DNA of 64,000 bases from Pelomonas sp. CA6 (GCF_022549225.1 NZ_JAKZFD010000004.1:62001-126000); one strand, 5' to 3'; shown: positions 28,732-40,092, numbered from the stretch's first letter. Numbers and translations are program-made. Notes: generated by a model from the sequence alone, not told the origin.

Positions 28732-30828
28732 ATGAAGTCCCGACTCCCCCTTTGCCCGTTTCCCTGTCCACCGAGCCGCGCGGCCCAACAACGGGGCCAG
28801 AGAGCACTGAGCGGCATGCTGCTGGCGGCACTGATAGGGGTGATGGGCGGCGCACTGCCCGCGCAGGCCGCCGATGCCGAGGGCCGCGTGATCGTGCGCT
28901 TCAAGGAATCCGCGCAGAGCGTGCGCGCCCAGGCCCTGGGCCACGCCAGCACCGTCGGCGAGGCCCGCCAGGTGGCGCAGCTGCGCGCCGATGCCATGGG
29001 CCTGCGCCAGGGCCTGGCGCTGCGCGCCCGCCTCAGCCTCGATGAACGCACCCATGCGCTGAGCGTCAGCGGCCTGGGCTCGGACGAGCTGGCCCGGCGC
29101 CTGGCGCGCGACCCGGAGGTCGAATGGGTGGACGTGGACCACCGCCGCCGCCGCGCACTGCTGCCCAATGATCCGCTGTACGCCACTGCGCTGCCCAGCG
29201 GGCCCGAGGCCGGCCAGTGGTACCTGAAGCCGCCCGGCGCGACCGTGGTCTCCAGCATCAACGCCCCGGCCGCCTGGGATCTGACCACCGGCAGCAGCAG
29301 CGTCGTCGTCGCGGTGCTGGACACCGGCATCCGCAAGGACCACCCCGACCTGACCGGCAAGATCGTCGGCGGCTACGACTTCGTGGCCTACCAGAACGGC
29401 AGCATCGCGCAGGCCAACGACGGCGACGGCGCCGACCCCGACGCCAGCGACCCGGGCGATTGGGTGGACCAGGCCGACCTCAATGCCGGCGGCCTGGGCA
29501 GTGGCTGCACCAGCAGCGACATCGCCAACAGCTCCTGGCACGGCACCCGGGTGGCCGGACTGATCGGTGCGGCCAGCAACAACGGCCTGGGCATGGCGGG
29601 CGTGGCCTGGGGCGCGCGCATCCTGCCGGTGCGCGTGCTGGGCAAGTGTGGCGGCTGGGATTCCGAAATCCAGGCCGGCATGCGCTGGGCCGCCGGCCTG
29701 GCCGTGCCCGGCGTGCCGACCAATCCCAATCCCGCGCGCATCCTCAACCTCAGCCTGGGCGGCGGCGGCAGCTGCGGCGCCAGCTACCAGAGCACGGTCA
29801 GCGCCGTCGTGGCGCAGGGCGCGCTGATCGTGGCGGCGGCCGGCAATGGGCAGGAAACGCCCGGCAACCAGGGCGGCGTCGCGGTGACCGCGCCGGCCAA
29901 CTGCGCCGCGTTCAGCAGCGGCGTGATCGCGGTGGCGGCCCTGCGTCATGCCGGCACCAAGGTGGGCTTCTCCAACCTCGGCCCCGAAGTGACGCTGTCC
30001 GCCCCGGGCGGCAACTGCGTCAACGTGGACGCCAACGGCAACGCCACCGGCCCCTGCCTCTATCCCATGCTGGCCACCAGCAACAGCGGCAGCAAGGCGC
30101 CGGTGGCCGCCGACAACGCCTACAACTACGGCGGCGTGGGCACCAGCTTCGCGACCCCGCTGGTGTCCGGCACCGCGGCGCTGATGCTGTCGGCCGATCC
30201 GACGCTGACACCGGCCCGGCTGACCCAGCTGCTGCGCGGATCGGCGCGCGCCTTCGTGACCAGCGGTGCCGGCGGCTCGGTACCACAATGCCGCGCGCCC
30301 AGCAGCACCGCGCAGCTGGAGTGCTATTGCACGACCAGCACCTGCGGCGCCGGCATGCTGGACGCCGCCGCCGCGGTGCAGGCGGCCGCGGCCGTTTCCA
30401 CCCCGACCGCCACGATCACCGCCAGCGCCAGCACCGTGCAGACCGGTGCCAGCATCACGCTCAGCGGCAGCGGCTCCGTCGCGGCGGGCGGGCGCAGCAT
30501 TGCCAGCTACCAGTGGAGCATCACCAACGGCAGCGGTTCGGCCACGCTCAGCGCCAGCAACGGCGCCAGCGTCACGCTGAGCGGCGGCAGCGCCGGCACG
30601 GTGACGGTGAGACTCACGGTCACCGATTCACTGGGCGTCAGCGCCTCGCAGGACCTGGTGCTGACCATCAGCGCCACGCCGGTCAGCAACGTCTCCTCCG
30701 GCGGCTCTTCCGGCGGCGGGGGCGGCCTCGCCCACCCGGGCTGGCTGCTCGCACTGGCGCTGGCGGCGCTGGCGCTAGGGCGGCCGGGCCGCCCGTCGGC
30801 GGGCGCCGCGTCAGCGCACGGCGCCTGA
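28732..30828 (+). CDS. S8-family serine peptidase (subtilase) with sorting-type C-terminus
   Basis: A 698-residue secreted protease. A signal peptide (to about residue 45, ending AQAA) is followed by an inhibitor-like propeptide (RVIVRFKES... VEWVDVDH) and the subtilisin domain with Asp197 (VLDTGIRKDHPDL), His270 (SSWHGTRVAG) and Ser472 (GTSFATPLVSG). A PKD/Ig-like domain lies at about 555-650. The tail has a Gly-rich stretch (SSGGSSGGGGG), a hydrophobic helix (WLLALALAALALG) and an Arg-containing end, like GlyGly-CTERM signals processed by rhombosortase. AGGAGA lies 8 bp before the ATG. Its 3' end overlaps the convergent SPOR gene by 18 bp. Confidence 0.92.
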   Translation: MKSRLPLCPFPCPPSRAAQQRGQRALSGMLLAALIGVMGGALPAQAADAEGRVIVRFKESAQSVRAQALGHASTVGEARQVAQLRADAMGLRQGLALRARLSLDERTHALSVSGLGSDELARRLARDPEVEWVDVDHRRRRALLPNDPLYATALPSGPEAGQWYLKPPGATVVSSINAPAAWDLTTGSSSVVVAVLDTGIRKDHPDLTGKIVGGYDFVAYQNGSIAQANDGDGADPDASDPGDWVDQADLNAGGLGSGCTSSDIANSSWHGTRVAGLIGAASNNGLGMAGVAWGARILPVRVLGKCGGWDSEIQAGMRWAAGLAVPGVPTNPNPARILNLSLGGGGSCGASYQSTVSAVVAQGALIVAAAGNGQETPGNQGGVAVTAPANCAAFSSGVIAVAALRHAGTKVGFSNLGPEVTLSAPGGNCVNVDANGNATGPCLYPMLATSNSGSKAPVAADNAYNYGGVGTSFATPLVSGTAALMLSADPTLTPARLTQLLRGSARAFVTSGAGGSVPQCRAPSSTAQLECYCTTSTCGAGMLDAAAAVQAAAAVSTPTATITASASTVQTGASITLSGSGSVAAGGRSIASYQWSITNGSGSATLSASNGASVTLSGGSAGTVTVRLTVTDSLGVSASQDLVLTISATPVSNVSSGGSSGGGGGLAHPGWLLALALAALALGRPGRPSAGAASAHGA

Positions 30829-31515
30829 CGCGGGTGCCGAGGCGGCCGACGCTGGTGCGGACGCCGCCGAGGCCGCCTGCGGCGCCGGAGCGCTGCAGGC
30901 GCTGACCAGCGCGGAGCCCCAGGTGGAGGCGGGCAGCGCGCGCAGCTTTTCAAACTGCAGCCCGTCCAGGGTCTGGGCGCGCAGGAAGTAGCGCCGCTGC
31001 GGCGCCTCCAGCTGCAGCACGCGCAGGCCCTTGAAGCTGCGCTGCTCCAGCGCGTCCAGCGCAGCCTGGGCGGCGGCCTGGCTGGGGTGGCGGCTGAGCA
31101 GCAGCGAGGGTTGCTCGTCGGGCAGGACGGTCAGCGGCTCGAAGGGCAGGCGCATGCGCCGGTAGGTTTCTTCCTTGCGCGCCTGGAAATCCTTGCTGGG
31201 CATGCGGATGGTGGCCACGGCCCAGACGCCGCCCTGCTCCTGCATCTGCGGCTGCCACACGGCCAGGCTGATGCCGTTGCGCTGCAAGGCCTGGCGCGCC
31301 TGGCGCAGGGCTTCCTCGCCATCCAGCGGCCCCAGTTCCACACAGCTGCGCTGCTGCAGCCGCGTGGCCCGCTGCGCGTTCAACAGCTGCAGCCGCTGGG
31401 GCTCCAACTGCTGGGCCATGTGGGCATCGGGCGCGGGTTTGCCCACCCAGCCCTGGGTCCAGACGAGGGCCGCCAGGTTGGCCAGCAGCAGCAACACGAC
31501 CAGCGCGCGCAGCAT
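30811..31515 (-). CDS. SPOR-domain membrane protein
   Basis: A 234-residue protein with an N-terminal membrane anchor (residues 1-20, LRALVVLLLLANLAALVWTQ). A coil is followed by a SPOR-like region at about 55-185 (CVELGPLDGEEALRQARQAL, then YFLRAQTLDGL), which in other proteins binds denuded glycan strands at the division septum. The C-terminal 35 residues are Ala/Ser/Pro-rich. It follows birA after 10 bp, an order common in Burkholderiales. Assignment rests on motif and context rather than on strong identity. Confidence 0.7.
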   Translation of the reverse strand: MLRALVVLLLLANLAALVWTQGWVGKPAPDAHMAQQLEPQRLQLLNAQRATRLQQRSCVELGPLDGEEALRQARQALQRNGISLAVWQPQMQEQGGVWAVATIRMPSKDFQARKEETYRRMRLPFEPLTVLPDEQPSLLLSRHPSQAAAQAALDALEQRSFKGLRVLQLEAPQRRYFLRAQTLDGLQFEKLRALPASTWGSALVSACSAPAPQAASAASAPASAASAPASGAVR

Positions 31516-31525
31516 CGGCCGCCCC

Positions 31526-32413
31526 TCAGCCGGCCTGCGGCCCAGGGGCCGCCGCCAGGCGCACGCTGACCTCGCCGCCGGCCACGGCCTGCAGGCCCTG
31601 GGCGGTCTGGATCAGCAGTTCGCCACGCTCATTGACCCCGGCACCGCGGCCTTCCTGCGCGCCGCTGATCAGCGGACGGTCGCGCAGCAGGTCGCGCGCC
31701 GCGAAGCGCTCGCGCCAGCCGGCAAAGCCCTGATTGGGAAAGTCCGCGAGCGCGCGCAACAGCCCCGGGGCCAGCCGGGCCAGCGCCCGCGGCGGCGTGA
31801 TGCCGGGATGCAGCTCCTGCAAGCAGGCAAAACCTGTCCCCAGCAGCCCTTCGGCGACGCGGGCCCGCTCGGACACATTGAGGCCAATGCCGATCACCCC
31901 CATGCGCGTGGGACCGGCCGGCACGGTCTCGATCAGAATGCCGCCCAGCTTGCGGCCATCCAGCCACAGGTCGTTGGGCCACTTCAGCTGCAGCCGCGGC
32001 GCCTGCCCGGGCGGCAGCGGATCGAGCGCCTCGGCGATCGCGCAGCCGACCACCAGCGACAGCCCCGACCAGTCGGCCACGTTCAGCGGCAGCGACAGCG
32101 AGAAGGTCAGCGAGGCGCCCACGCTGGAATACCACTGCCGACCCAGACGGCCGCGGCCGTGGGTCTGGTGCTCGGCGATCAACAGGCAGGGCTGCAGGTC
32201 GTGCTGGCGGCGGCCATAGGGCGCGTCGCGCCCGCGCCCTTCGGTGCGCACGCGCTCCACCAGCGCGGCATTGGTGGACTCGACCCGAGCCAGGACCTCG
32301 ATGCTGAGTCCGGGCAGGATGGGTTCCAGGTCTTGCCACAAGGCTTCGACGCCCCAGTGTTGGTGTTCTTGCATCGGCAGCAGCTCGGCGTCCAGGGTGT
32401 CAGACAAGCTCAT
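31526..32413 (-). CDS. birA: Biotin--[acetyl-CoA-carboxylase] ligase
   Basis: A 295-residue enzyme that makes biotinyl-AMP and attaches biotin to the carrier protein of acetyl-CoA carboxylase. Key motifs are VESTNAALVERV, the biotin-binding GRGRLGRQW loop (around residue 105), LKWPNDLWLDGRKLGGILIE, and VIGIGLNV. There is no N-terminal helix-turn-helix, so it is the monofunctional form rather than the E. coli-type repressor. The ATG at 32413 overlaps the stop of the upstream SET-domain gene (ATGA). Confidence 0.93.
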   Translation of the reverse strand: MSLSDTLDAELLPMQEHQHWGVEALWQDLEPILPGLSIEVLARVESTNAALVERVRTEGRGRDAPYGRRQHDLQPCLLIAEHQTHGRGRLGRQWYSSVGASLTFSLSLPLNVADWSGLSLVVGCAIAEALDPLPPGQAPRLQLKWPNDLWLDGRKLGGILIETVPAGPTRMGVIGIGLNVSERARVAEGLLGTGFACLQELHPGITPPRALARLAPGLLRALADFPNQGFAGWRERFAARDLLRDRPLISGAQEGRGAGVNERGELLIQTAQGLQAVAGGEVSVRLAAAPGPQAG

Positions 32414-32967
32414 CGTTTGGGCGCCAGCATGGTGCCACGGCAGAGCGGACTGCCGCAACGGCAGGCGAAGCGCTTCTTCAGCGCCGGGGTGTAGCGCTCG
32501 TCGATCACCAGGCCGTAGTCGTAGAACAGCTCCTCGCCGGGCAGGATATCGCGCAGCGCATGGATGAAGACGCGGCCGCCCTCCTCGCGCGCCTCGCAAT
32601 TGGGTTCGCAACTGTGGTTGATCCAGCGCGCGCTGTTGCCGCCGTACAGCGCGTCAATGACCTCGCTGCCATCGCCGAGATGGAAGTAAAAGGTATGGTC
32701 GGGCTGGCGCGGATCGTGCGGATGGCGCCGCAGCGCCTCGTCCCACCCAATGCGCTCGCCCCTGTATTCAATGATGAGATCGCCAGCGGGGATCTCCGCC
32801 ACCGCATAGACTCCGCGCCCATGAACCCCCGAGGCCCGCACCAGAATGCGCCGGCCGCCCGAGGCCGCCCGGACACTCCCGCGCGGCAGGACAGCCGGCG
32901 AGGAACGGGAATCCCGAGGCGACCTCTGGGTTTCCGGAGAACGGTCGGCGGGCTTGGCTTGCGGCAT
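32410..32967 (-). CDS. SET-domain protein (putative lysine methyltransferase)
   Basis: A 185-residue protein. After a disordered basic N-terminus, the SET domain runs from about residue 38: GVHGRGVYAVAEIPAGDLII, then RWINHSCEPNCEA (the RxINHSCxPNC knot) and GEELFYDYG. It ends with a post-SET zinc motif CRCGSPLCRGTM. All parts needed for S-adenosylmethionine-dependent lysine methylation are present. Bacterial SET proteins of this size exist in Burkholderiales, but their substrates are largely unknown. Its stop overlaps the birA start, so both are coupled in one operon. Confidence 0.88.
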   Translation of the reverse strand: MPQAKPADRSPETQRSPRDSRSSPAVLPRGSVRAASGGRRILVRASGVHGRGVYAVAEIPAGDLIIEYRGERIGWDEALRRHPHDPRQPDHTFYFHLGDGSEVIDALYGGNSARWINHSCEPNCEAREEGGRVFIHALRDILPGEELFYDYGLVIDERYTPALKKRFACRCGSPLCRGTMLAPKR

Positions 32968-32996
32968 GAGGCGAGTCCGTTACATTGAAATCATGG

Positions 32997-33017
32997 GTGC
33001 GCGCGCGTGTGCGCGCG
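32997..33017. repeat. Alternating purine-pyrimidine tract
   Basis: Twenty-one consecutive bases alternate purine and pyrimidine (mostly GC steps with three GT steps). They lie between the divergent SET-domain and topB genes. Such tracts favour Z-DNA under negative supercoiling. Confidence 0.6.
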
Positions 33018-33082
33018 AGGCCGGATTGTAGGCAGGCGTTCGCGGTGTTCCGCGCCGCCCGCTCCAACGAAAGAGAAGCAGG

Positions 33083-35698
<2,616 letters not shown>

Positions 35699-35740
35699 GT
35701 CCCGGCGCCGGGGCCAGGTCTTGCCCCGGCGGCCTCGCCA

Positions 35741-35765
35741 CACCGCCCCCACTTGGGGGGCGGTG
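35741..35765 (+). terminator. Strong GC hairpin after topB
   Basis: CACCGCCCCC (35741-35750) and GGGGGCGGTG (35756-35765) form a perfect 10-bp stem with a 5-base loop, 43 bp after the topB stop. No T-run follows directly, so termination may be inefficient. It may equally be a repeat remnant. Confidence 0.5.
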
Positions 35766-35838
35766 CCATCCCGCCTAGCCGCGCCCCGCCTTTTTGGAGG
35801 ACACTGTTTCTCCACTGGCCCGCAGAGAAAGGCTTGGG

Positions 35839-37320
35839 ATGTCGCGACCCCCGTGGAGCATTCAGACACGGCTGATGGCCGGCCTGAGCCTGAGCACGGC
35901 GCTGCTGATGGGCCTGATCGGCTGGTACTGGGTGCAGCGCAGCGAGCGCGCGCTGAACCTGGCGCTGGACCAGCGCCAGGAGCGCATGGCGCAGATGGTG
36001 GCGCGCGGCTTTGCCGAGCCGGTGTGGAACCTCGACCTGTCCTCGCTGTCCGATTTGCTGGACGCGGTGATGGCCGACCCCGAGGTGCAGTCCATCGAGC
36101 TGGAGGCGCCGGGGCTGGACCGGGTCTCGTTCAGCCGCCGCCGCGCGACGCCGGCCGCGCAGACACAGACGCGCGAGGTGGCGCTGCTCTATCGCGCCGG
36201 CACGGGCGACGGACATGAGCTGGGCCGCGCCCGCCTGACCTACACCCGCGCGCTGGTCAACCAAAGCCTGGCCGACACCCGCGAGCTGGTCATCAGCCTG
36301 CTGGCGATGGCGCTGCTGGCCACGCTGTGCAGCAGCTACTGGCTGCTGCGCCGCCTCGTGGAACGGCCGGTGCTGCGCCTGAGCCGGCTGGCCGGCCGCG
36401 TCGCCGATGGCGAGCTGGGTGCGCAGATCGAGGTCGAGCGCGAGGACGAACTCGGCCAGCTGACGCGCCAGCTCAACGCGATGAGCCTGCGCCTGAAGGC
36501 CTCGGCCCAGGAGCTGCGCGACAGCGAGGCGCGCAACCGCAGCGAACTGGAGCAACTGGTGGCCGAACGCACCGCCGAGCTCAGCCAGGCCATGCAACGC
36601 GCCGAAGCCGCCAGCCAGGCCAAGAGCCGCTTTCTGGCCGCGATGAGCCACGAGTTCCGCACGCCGCTCAACGCCATCCTGGGCTTTGCCCAGCTGCTAC
36701 AGCTGGACCCCCGGCTGGAGGCCCAGCAACAGTCGCGCGTGCGCCTGATCCGCGATTCCGGCGACCACCTGCTGGCGCTGATCACCGATCTGCTGGACGT
36801 GGCCAGCATCGAGGCCGGCAAGCTCAGCCTGTTTCCCACCCAGCTGGACCTGCGCGCGCTGCTGGACATGGCCTGCGATTCGGTGCGTCTGCGCGCGACC
36901 GAGAAAGGCCTGCGCTTCGAGCAGCAGTTCGCGCCCGACCTGCCCTCGCAGGTGCGCGCCGACGGCCAACGCCTGCGCCAGGTGTTGCTGAACCTGCTCA
37001 GCAACGCCATCAAGTTCACCGACATGGGCCAGGTGACGCTGGCCGTGGAGCGGATCCATGAGGAACCCGGCCTCGCCCTGCTGCGCTTCGCGGTGCAGGA
37101 CACCGGCATCGGCATCGCCGCGGAGCAGCTGGATCGCATCTTCCAGCCCTTCGAGCAGGTGGCCGAAGGCCGGCGACGCCAGGACGGCACCGGCCTGGGC
37201 TTGGCGATCAGCCAGCAGCTCGTGCGCCTGATGGGCAGCGAGATCGAGGTGCGGACCCAGCCCGGCCAGGGCAGCCGCTTCACCTTCACGCTGAGCCTGC
37301 CCACCCCGGCCTCAGGCTGA
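35839..37320 (+). CDS. Membrane sensor histidine kinase with HAMP domain
   Basis: A 493-residue kinase. The first membrane helix is at about residues 11-30, then a periplasmic sensor of roughly 110 residues, a second helix at about 148-168, a HAMP domain (RLSRLAGRVADGELGAQIEV) and a coiled coil. The phospho-acceptor motif is AAMSHEFRTPLNAILGFAQL with His271. ATPase motifs are LLNLLSNAIKFTD, DTGIGI and GTGLGLAISQQLV. The ATG at 35839 is used because upstream starts lack fitting sites. No cognate regulator gene is adjacent: topB lies upstream and arsR downstream, so it is an orphan kinase. Confidence 0.9.
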   Translation: MSRPPWSIQTRLMAGLSLSTALLMGLIGWYWVQRSERALNLALDQRQERMAQMVARGFAEPVWNLDLSSLSDLLDAVMADPEVQSIELEAPGLDRVSFSRRRATPAAQTQTREVALLYRAGTGDGHELGRARLTYTRALVNQSLADTRELVISLLAMALLATLCSSYWLLRRLVERPVLRLSRLAGRVADGELGAQIEVEREDELGQLTRQLNAMSLRLKASAQELRDSEARNRSELEQLVAERTAELSQAMQRAEAASQAKSRFLAAMSHEFRTPLNAILGFAQLLQLDPRLEAQQQSRVRLIRDSGDHLLALITDLLDVASIEAGKLSLFPTQLDLRALLDMACDSVRLRATEKGLRFEQQFAPDLPSQVRADGQRLRQVLLNLLSNAIKFTDMGQVTLAVERIHEEPGLALLRFAVQDTGIGIAAEQLDRIFQPFEQVAEGRRRQDGTGLGLAISQQLVRLMGSEIEVRTQPGQGSRFTFTLSLPTPASG

Positions 37321-37323
37321 TCC

Positions 37324-37353
37324 TTGCATTCATTTCCATAATTCGACTATTAT
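37324..37353 (+). promoter_or_regulatory. Probable arsR promoter
   Basis: TTGCAT (37324-37329) and TATTAT (37348-37353) are separated by 18 bp. Counting 6-7 bp on from the -10 box puts transcription start at about 37360, the first base of the arsR ATG. The mRNA would then have little or no leader. Confidence 0.65.
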
Positions 37354-37359
37354 GGAAAT
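37332..37359. promoter_or_regulatory. ArsR operator palindrome
   Basis: ATTTCCATAAT (37332-37342) and ATTATGGAAAT (37349-37359) are perfect 11-bp inverted arms with a 6-bp centre. They cover the promoter spacer and -10 box and end at the arsR start codon. ArsR-family dimers bind this kind of imperfect 12-2-12-like site, so bound repressor would block RNA polymerase. Confidence 0.8.
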
Positions 37360-37686
37360 ATGGAAGAAAACGAGGTGGTCCGCGCCCTGGGCGCACTGGC
37401 CCAGCCCCTGCGACTGCAGGTGTTCCGGGCTCTTGTGGTGGTCGGCGAGGCCGGCCTGACGCCGAGCGCCATCCAGGAAGGCCTGGGGGTTCCCGCCGCC
37501 ACGCTGTCCTTTCACCTCAAGGAGCTGGTCGCCGCGGGGCTCGTGACCCAGGAACGCGCCGGCCGCCACCTGGTCTACCGGGCCGCCTATGCGCGCATGA
37601 ACGCGCTGCTGGGCTACCTCACCGACAACTGCTGCCAGGGCAGTGCCTGTGCCGTGCCGGCACAGGCGGCCTCCTGCGCTTGCTGA
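37360..37686 (+). CDS. arsR: ArsR-family arsenic-responsive repressor
   Basis: A 108-residue winged-helix repressor. The DNA-binding core is LTPSAIQEGLGVPAATLSFH followed by LKELVAAGLVTQERAGRHLVY. The metal-binding ELCVCDL motif of E. coli ArsR is absent. Instead the C-terminus carries a Cys cluster (DNCCQGSAC... SCAC), as in ArsR types that bind arsenite at C-terminal cysteines. The operator lies directly upstream, so it should repress the whole ars operon until As(III) binds. No ribosome-binding site fits well, in agreement with a leaderless message. Confidence 0.92.
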   Translation: MEENEVVRALGALAQPLRLQVFRALVVVGEAGLTPSAIQEGLGVPAATLSFHLKELVAAGLVTQERAGRHLVYRAAYARMNALLGYLTDNCCQGSACAVPAQAASCAC

Positions 37687-37706
37687 CCCCCTCAACCCAT
37701 CCCCGC

Positions 37707-38195
37707 ATGACCACCAACGTCCTCATCCTGTGTACCCACAACTCGGCCCGCAGCGTGCTGGGCGAGGGCATGTTGAACCACTGGGCCCGCCGCCTGGGCA
37801 AGGACCTCCGCGCCTTTAGCGCCGGCAGCGCGCCGAGCGGCCGGATCAACCCCCACGCGCTGCAGGCGCTCGGCGACGCCGGCCTGGACACGCGCGACTT
37901 CCGCAGCAAGAGCTGGGACGAGTTCGTCGCGGACGACGCCCCGCGCATGCGCGTCGTCATCACCGTCTGCGACAGCGCGGCCGCGGAAACCTGCCCCTAC
38001 TGGCCGGGCAGCCCGGTCCAGGTCCACTGGGGCTATGCCGACCCGTCCACCGCGCCCGAGGCGGACCGGCCCCAGGCCTTCGAGCTGACCCGCCAGGCCA
38101 TCGGCTACCGCATGCTGCAGCTGGCGCTGCTGCCGCTGGCCTCCATGAGCGATGCCGAGCTCCAGCGCGCGCTGGAGGCGATCTCGGCTTCTTGA
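37707..38195 (+). CDS. arsC: Arsenate reductase, LMW-phosphatase type
   Basis: A 162-residue enzyme reducing arsenate to arsenite. It belongs to the low-molecular-weight tyrosine-phosphatase fold: VLILCTHNSARSVLGEGMLN holds the CX5R phosphate loop (CTHNSARS) with the nucleophilic Cys, and a second Cys-containing part (CDSAAAETCPYWPG, about residue 90) holds the redox cysteines. The start was taken as ATG 37707 (MTTNVLILC); the frame is open nine codons earlier without similarity. It sits between arsR and acr3. Confidence 0.92.
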   Translation: MTTNVLILCTHNSARSVLGEGMLNHWARRLGKDLRAFSAGSAPSGRINPHALQALGDAGLDTRDFRSKSWDEFVADDAPRMRVVITVCDSAAAETCPYWPGSPVQVHWGYADPSTAPEADRPQAFELTRQAIGYRMLQLALLPLASMSDAELQRALEAISAS

Positions 38196-38204
38196 GCCTC
38201 CCTC

Positions 38205-39284
38205 ATGAACACCACCCCCCTCGACTCCACCGCGCGCCCTGCCCCGCCCGCGATCGGTTTCTTCGAGCGCTATCTCAGCGTCTGGGTGACGCTGTGCATC
38301 GTCGCAGGCGTCGCGCTGGGGCAGCTCTTCCCCGCCGCGTTCCGGGCGGTTGCCGCGCTCGAGCTGGCGCGGGTCAACCTGCCGGTGGGCTTGCTGATCT
38401 GGGTGATGATCGTGCCGATGCTGCTGAAGATCGACTTCGCGGCGCTGGGCCAGGTGAGGGCGCATGTCAGAGGCATCGCCGTCACGCTCTTCATCAACTG
38501 GGCAGTGAAGCCCTTCTCGATGGCGTTGCTGGGCTGGATCTTCGTGCGCCAACTGTTCGCGCCATGGCTGCCGGCCGACCAGCTCGACAGCTATGTCGCC
38601 GGACTGATCCTGCTGGCCGCGGCACCGTGCACGGCCATGGTCTTCGTCTGGAGCCAGCTCTGCAAGGGCGATCCCTATTTCACGCTCTCGCAGGTGGCGC
38701 TCAACGACGCCATCATGGTCGTCGCCTTCGCGCCCATCGTCGCGCTGCTGCTGGGCCTGTCCTCAATCACCGTGCCCTGGGACACGCTGCTGAGCTCGGT
38801 CGGCCTGTACATCGTCGTGCCGGTCATCCTGGCGCAGCTGTGGCGCCGGCGGCTGCTCAGGCGCGGCACCGCGCATTTCCAGGCGGTCGCGGCCCGGCTC
38901 GGCCCGCTGTCCATCGCCGCGCTGCTGCTGACCCTGGTGCTGCTGTTCGCCTTCCAGGGCGACCAGATCCTGCGCCAGCCCCTGGTCATCGGCCTGCTGG
39001 CCGTGCCCATCCTGATCCAGGTGGTCCTGAACTCGGGGCTGGCCTACGTGCTCAACCGTCGGCTGGGCGTGCGCCACTGCGTCGCCGGCCCCTCGGCCCT
39101 GATCGGCGCGAGCAACTTCTTCGAGCTGGCCGTGGCCACCGCGATCAGCCTGTTCGGCTTTCAGTCCGGCGCCGCCCTCGCCACGGTGGTGGGCGTGCTG
39201 ATCGAGGTGCCAGTGATGCTGGCGGTGGTCGCCCTCGTCAACCGCTCGCAGGGCTGGTATGAACAAGGAGCCTCACGTGCCTGA
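38205..39284 (+). CDS. acr3: ACR3-family arsenite efflux transporter
   Basis: A 359-residue inner-membrane protein with ten predicted helices. The family-critical Cys lies in [17 protein letters not shown] (helix 4), and [15 protein letters not shown] and [18 protein letters not shown] are typical of Acr3. It expels the arsenite produced by ArsC, using the proton-motive force. It starts 9 bp after arsC and overlaps the arsH start by 8 bp. Confidence 0.95.
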   Translation: MNTTPLDSTARPAPPAIGFFERYLSVWVTLCIVAGVALGQLFPAAFRAVAALELARVNLPVGLLIWVMIVPMLLKIDFAALGQVRAHVRGIAVTLFINWAVKPFSMALLGWIFVRQLFAPWLPADQLDSYVAGLILLAAAPCTAMVFVWSQLCKGDPYFTLSQVALNDAIMVVAFAPIVALLLGLSSITVPWDTLLSSVGLYIVVPVILAQLWRRRLLRRGTAHFQAVAARLGPLSIAALLLTLVLLFAFQGDQILRQPLVIGLLAVPILIQVVLNSGLAYVLNRRLGVRHCVAGPSALIGASNFFELAVATAISLFGFQSGAALATVVGVLIEVPVMLAVVALVNRSQGWYEQGASRA

Positions 39285-40092
39285 ACTGGAACCCACCTTT
39301 CCTGCGCTGCAGCCGGAGCTCTTCGACGTGCCGGACCTCGCCCGATTGACGGCGCGCCAGGCGTCGACGCACCGGCCGCGTTTCCTGTTGCTTTATGGCT
39401 CGCTGCGCCCGCGATCCTACAGTCGCCTGCTGACCTTCGAGGCGGCGCGCCTGCTGGAGGCCATGGGCGGCGAGGTGCGGATCTTCGACCCGTCCGGCCT
39501 GCCGCTTCCGGACGACGCGGCCGACACCCACCCCAAGGTGCGCGAGCTGCGCCAGTTGGCGGCCTGGGCCGAGGGCATGGTGTGGTGCTCGCCGGAGCGC
39601 CATGGTGCGATGACGGGAGTGATGAAGTCGCAGATCGACTGGATCCCCCTGTCCGAGGGCGCCATCCGTCCGACCCAGGGCAAGACCTTGGCCGTGATGC
39701 AGGTCTGCGGCGGATCGCAGAGCTTCAACGCGGTGAACCAGATGCGCGTGCTGGGACGCTGGATGCGCATGCTCACCATCCCCAACCAGTCCTCGGTCGC
39801 CAAGGCCTACGCGGAGTTCGACGACGAGGGGCGCATGAAGCCTTCCGCTTACTACGACCGCGTCGTCGACGTGATGGAGGAGCTGTTCAAGTTCACGCTG
39901 CTGACGCGCGACCTGGGCGCCTACCTGCTCGACCGCTACAGCGAGCGCAAGGAGGCTCGGGCCGCCACGACCGCGCCAGGCGTGGACAACGGCGTTCCGG
40001 CCGCCGCGCCGATGGCGGGCTCCGTGGCGACCGGTGCCGGCTGTTGCCGCCCCGCCCAAGAGGGCGCCGCGTCCCCTTGCGGCGGACGCTGA
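39277..40092 (+). CDS. arsH: ArsH, NADPH-dependent FMN reductase
   Basis: A 271-residue flavoprotein that in other bacteria oxidises trivalent organoarsenicals and reduces quinones or azo dyes. FMN-binding motif [16 protein letters not shown] and the [20 protein letters not shown] stretch are diagnostic. GTG 39277 was preferred because AAGGAG (39265-39270) lies 6 bp before it; ATG 39259 would overlap that site. About 45 residues follow the usual end and include CCRPAQEG... SPCGGR, a Cys-containing tail not typical for ArsH. It is the last gene of the ars operon. Confidence 0.93.
   Translation: MPELEPTFPALQPELFDVPDLARLTARQASTHRPRFLLLYGSLRPRSYSRLLTFEAARLLEAMGGEVRIFDPSGLPLPDDAADTHPKVRELRQLAAWAEGMVWCSPERHGAMTGVMKSQIDWIPLSEGAIRPTQGKTLAVMQVCGGSQSFNAVNQMRVLGRWMRMLTIPNQSSVAKAYAEFDDEGRMKPSAYYDRVVDVMEELFKFTLLTRDLGAYLLDRYSERKEARAATTAPGVDNGVPAAAPMAGSVATGAGCCRPAQEGAASPCGGR

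Noticed and set aside
35794-35838. Upstream TTG start for the histidine kinase at 35839
   Set aside because: The TTG at 35794 overlaps the GGAGG that would be its own ribosome-binding site; the extra residues precede the usual N-terminus.
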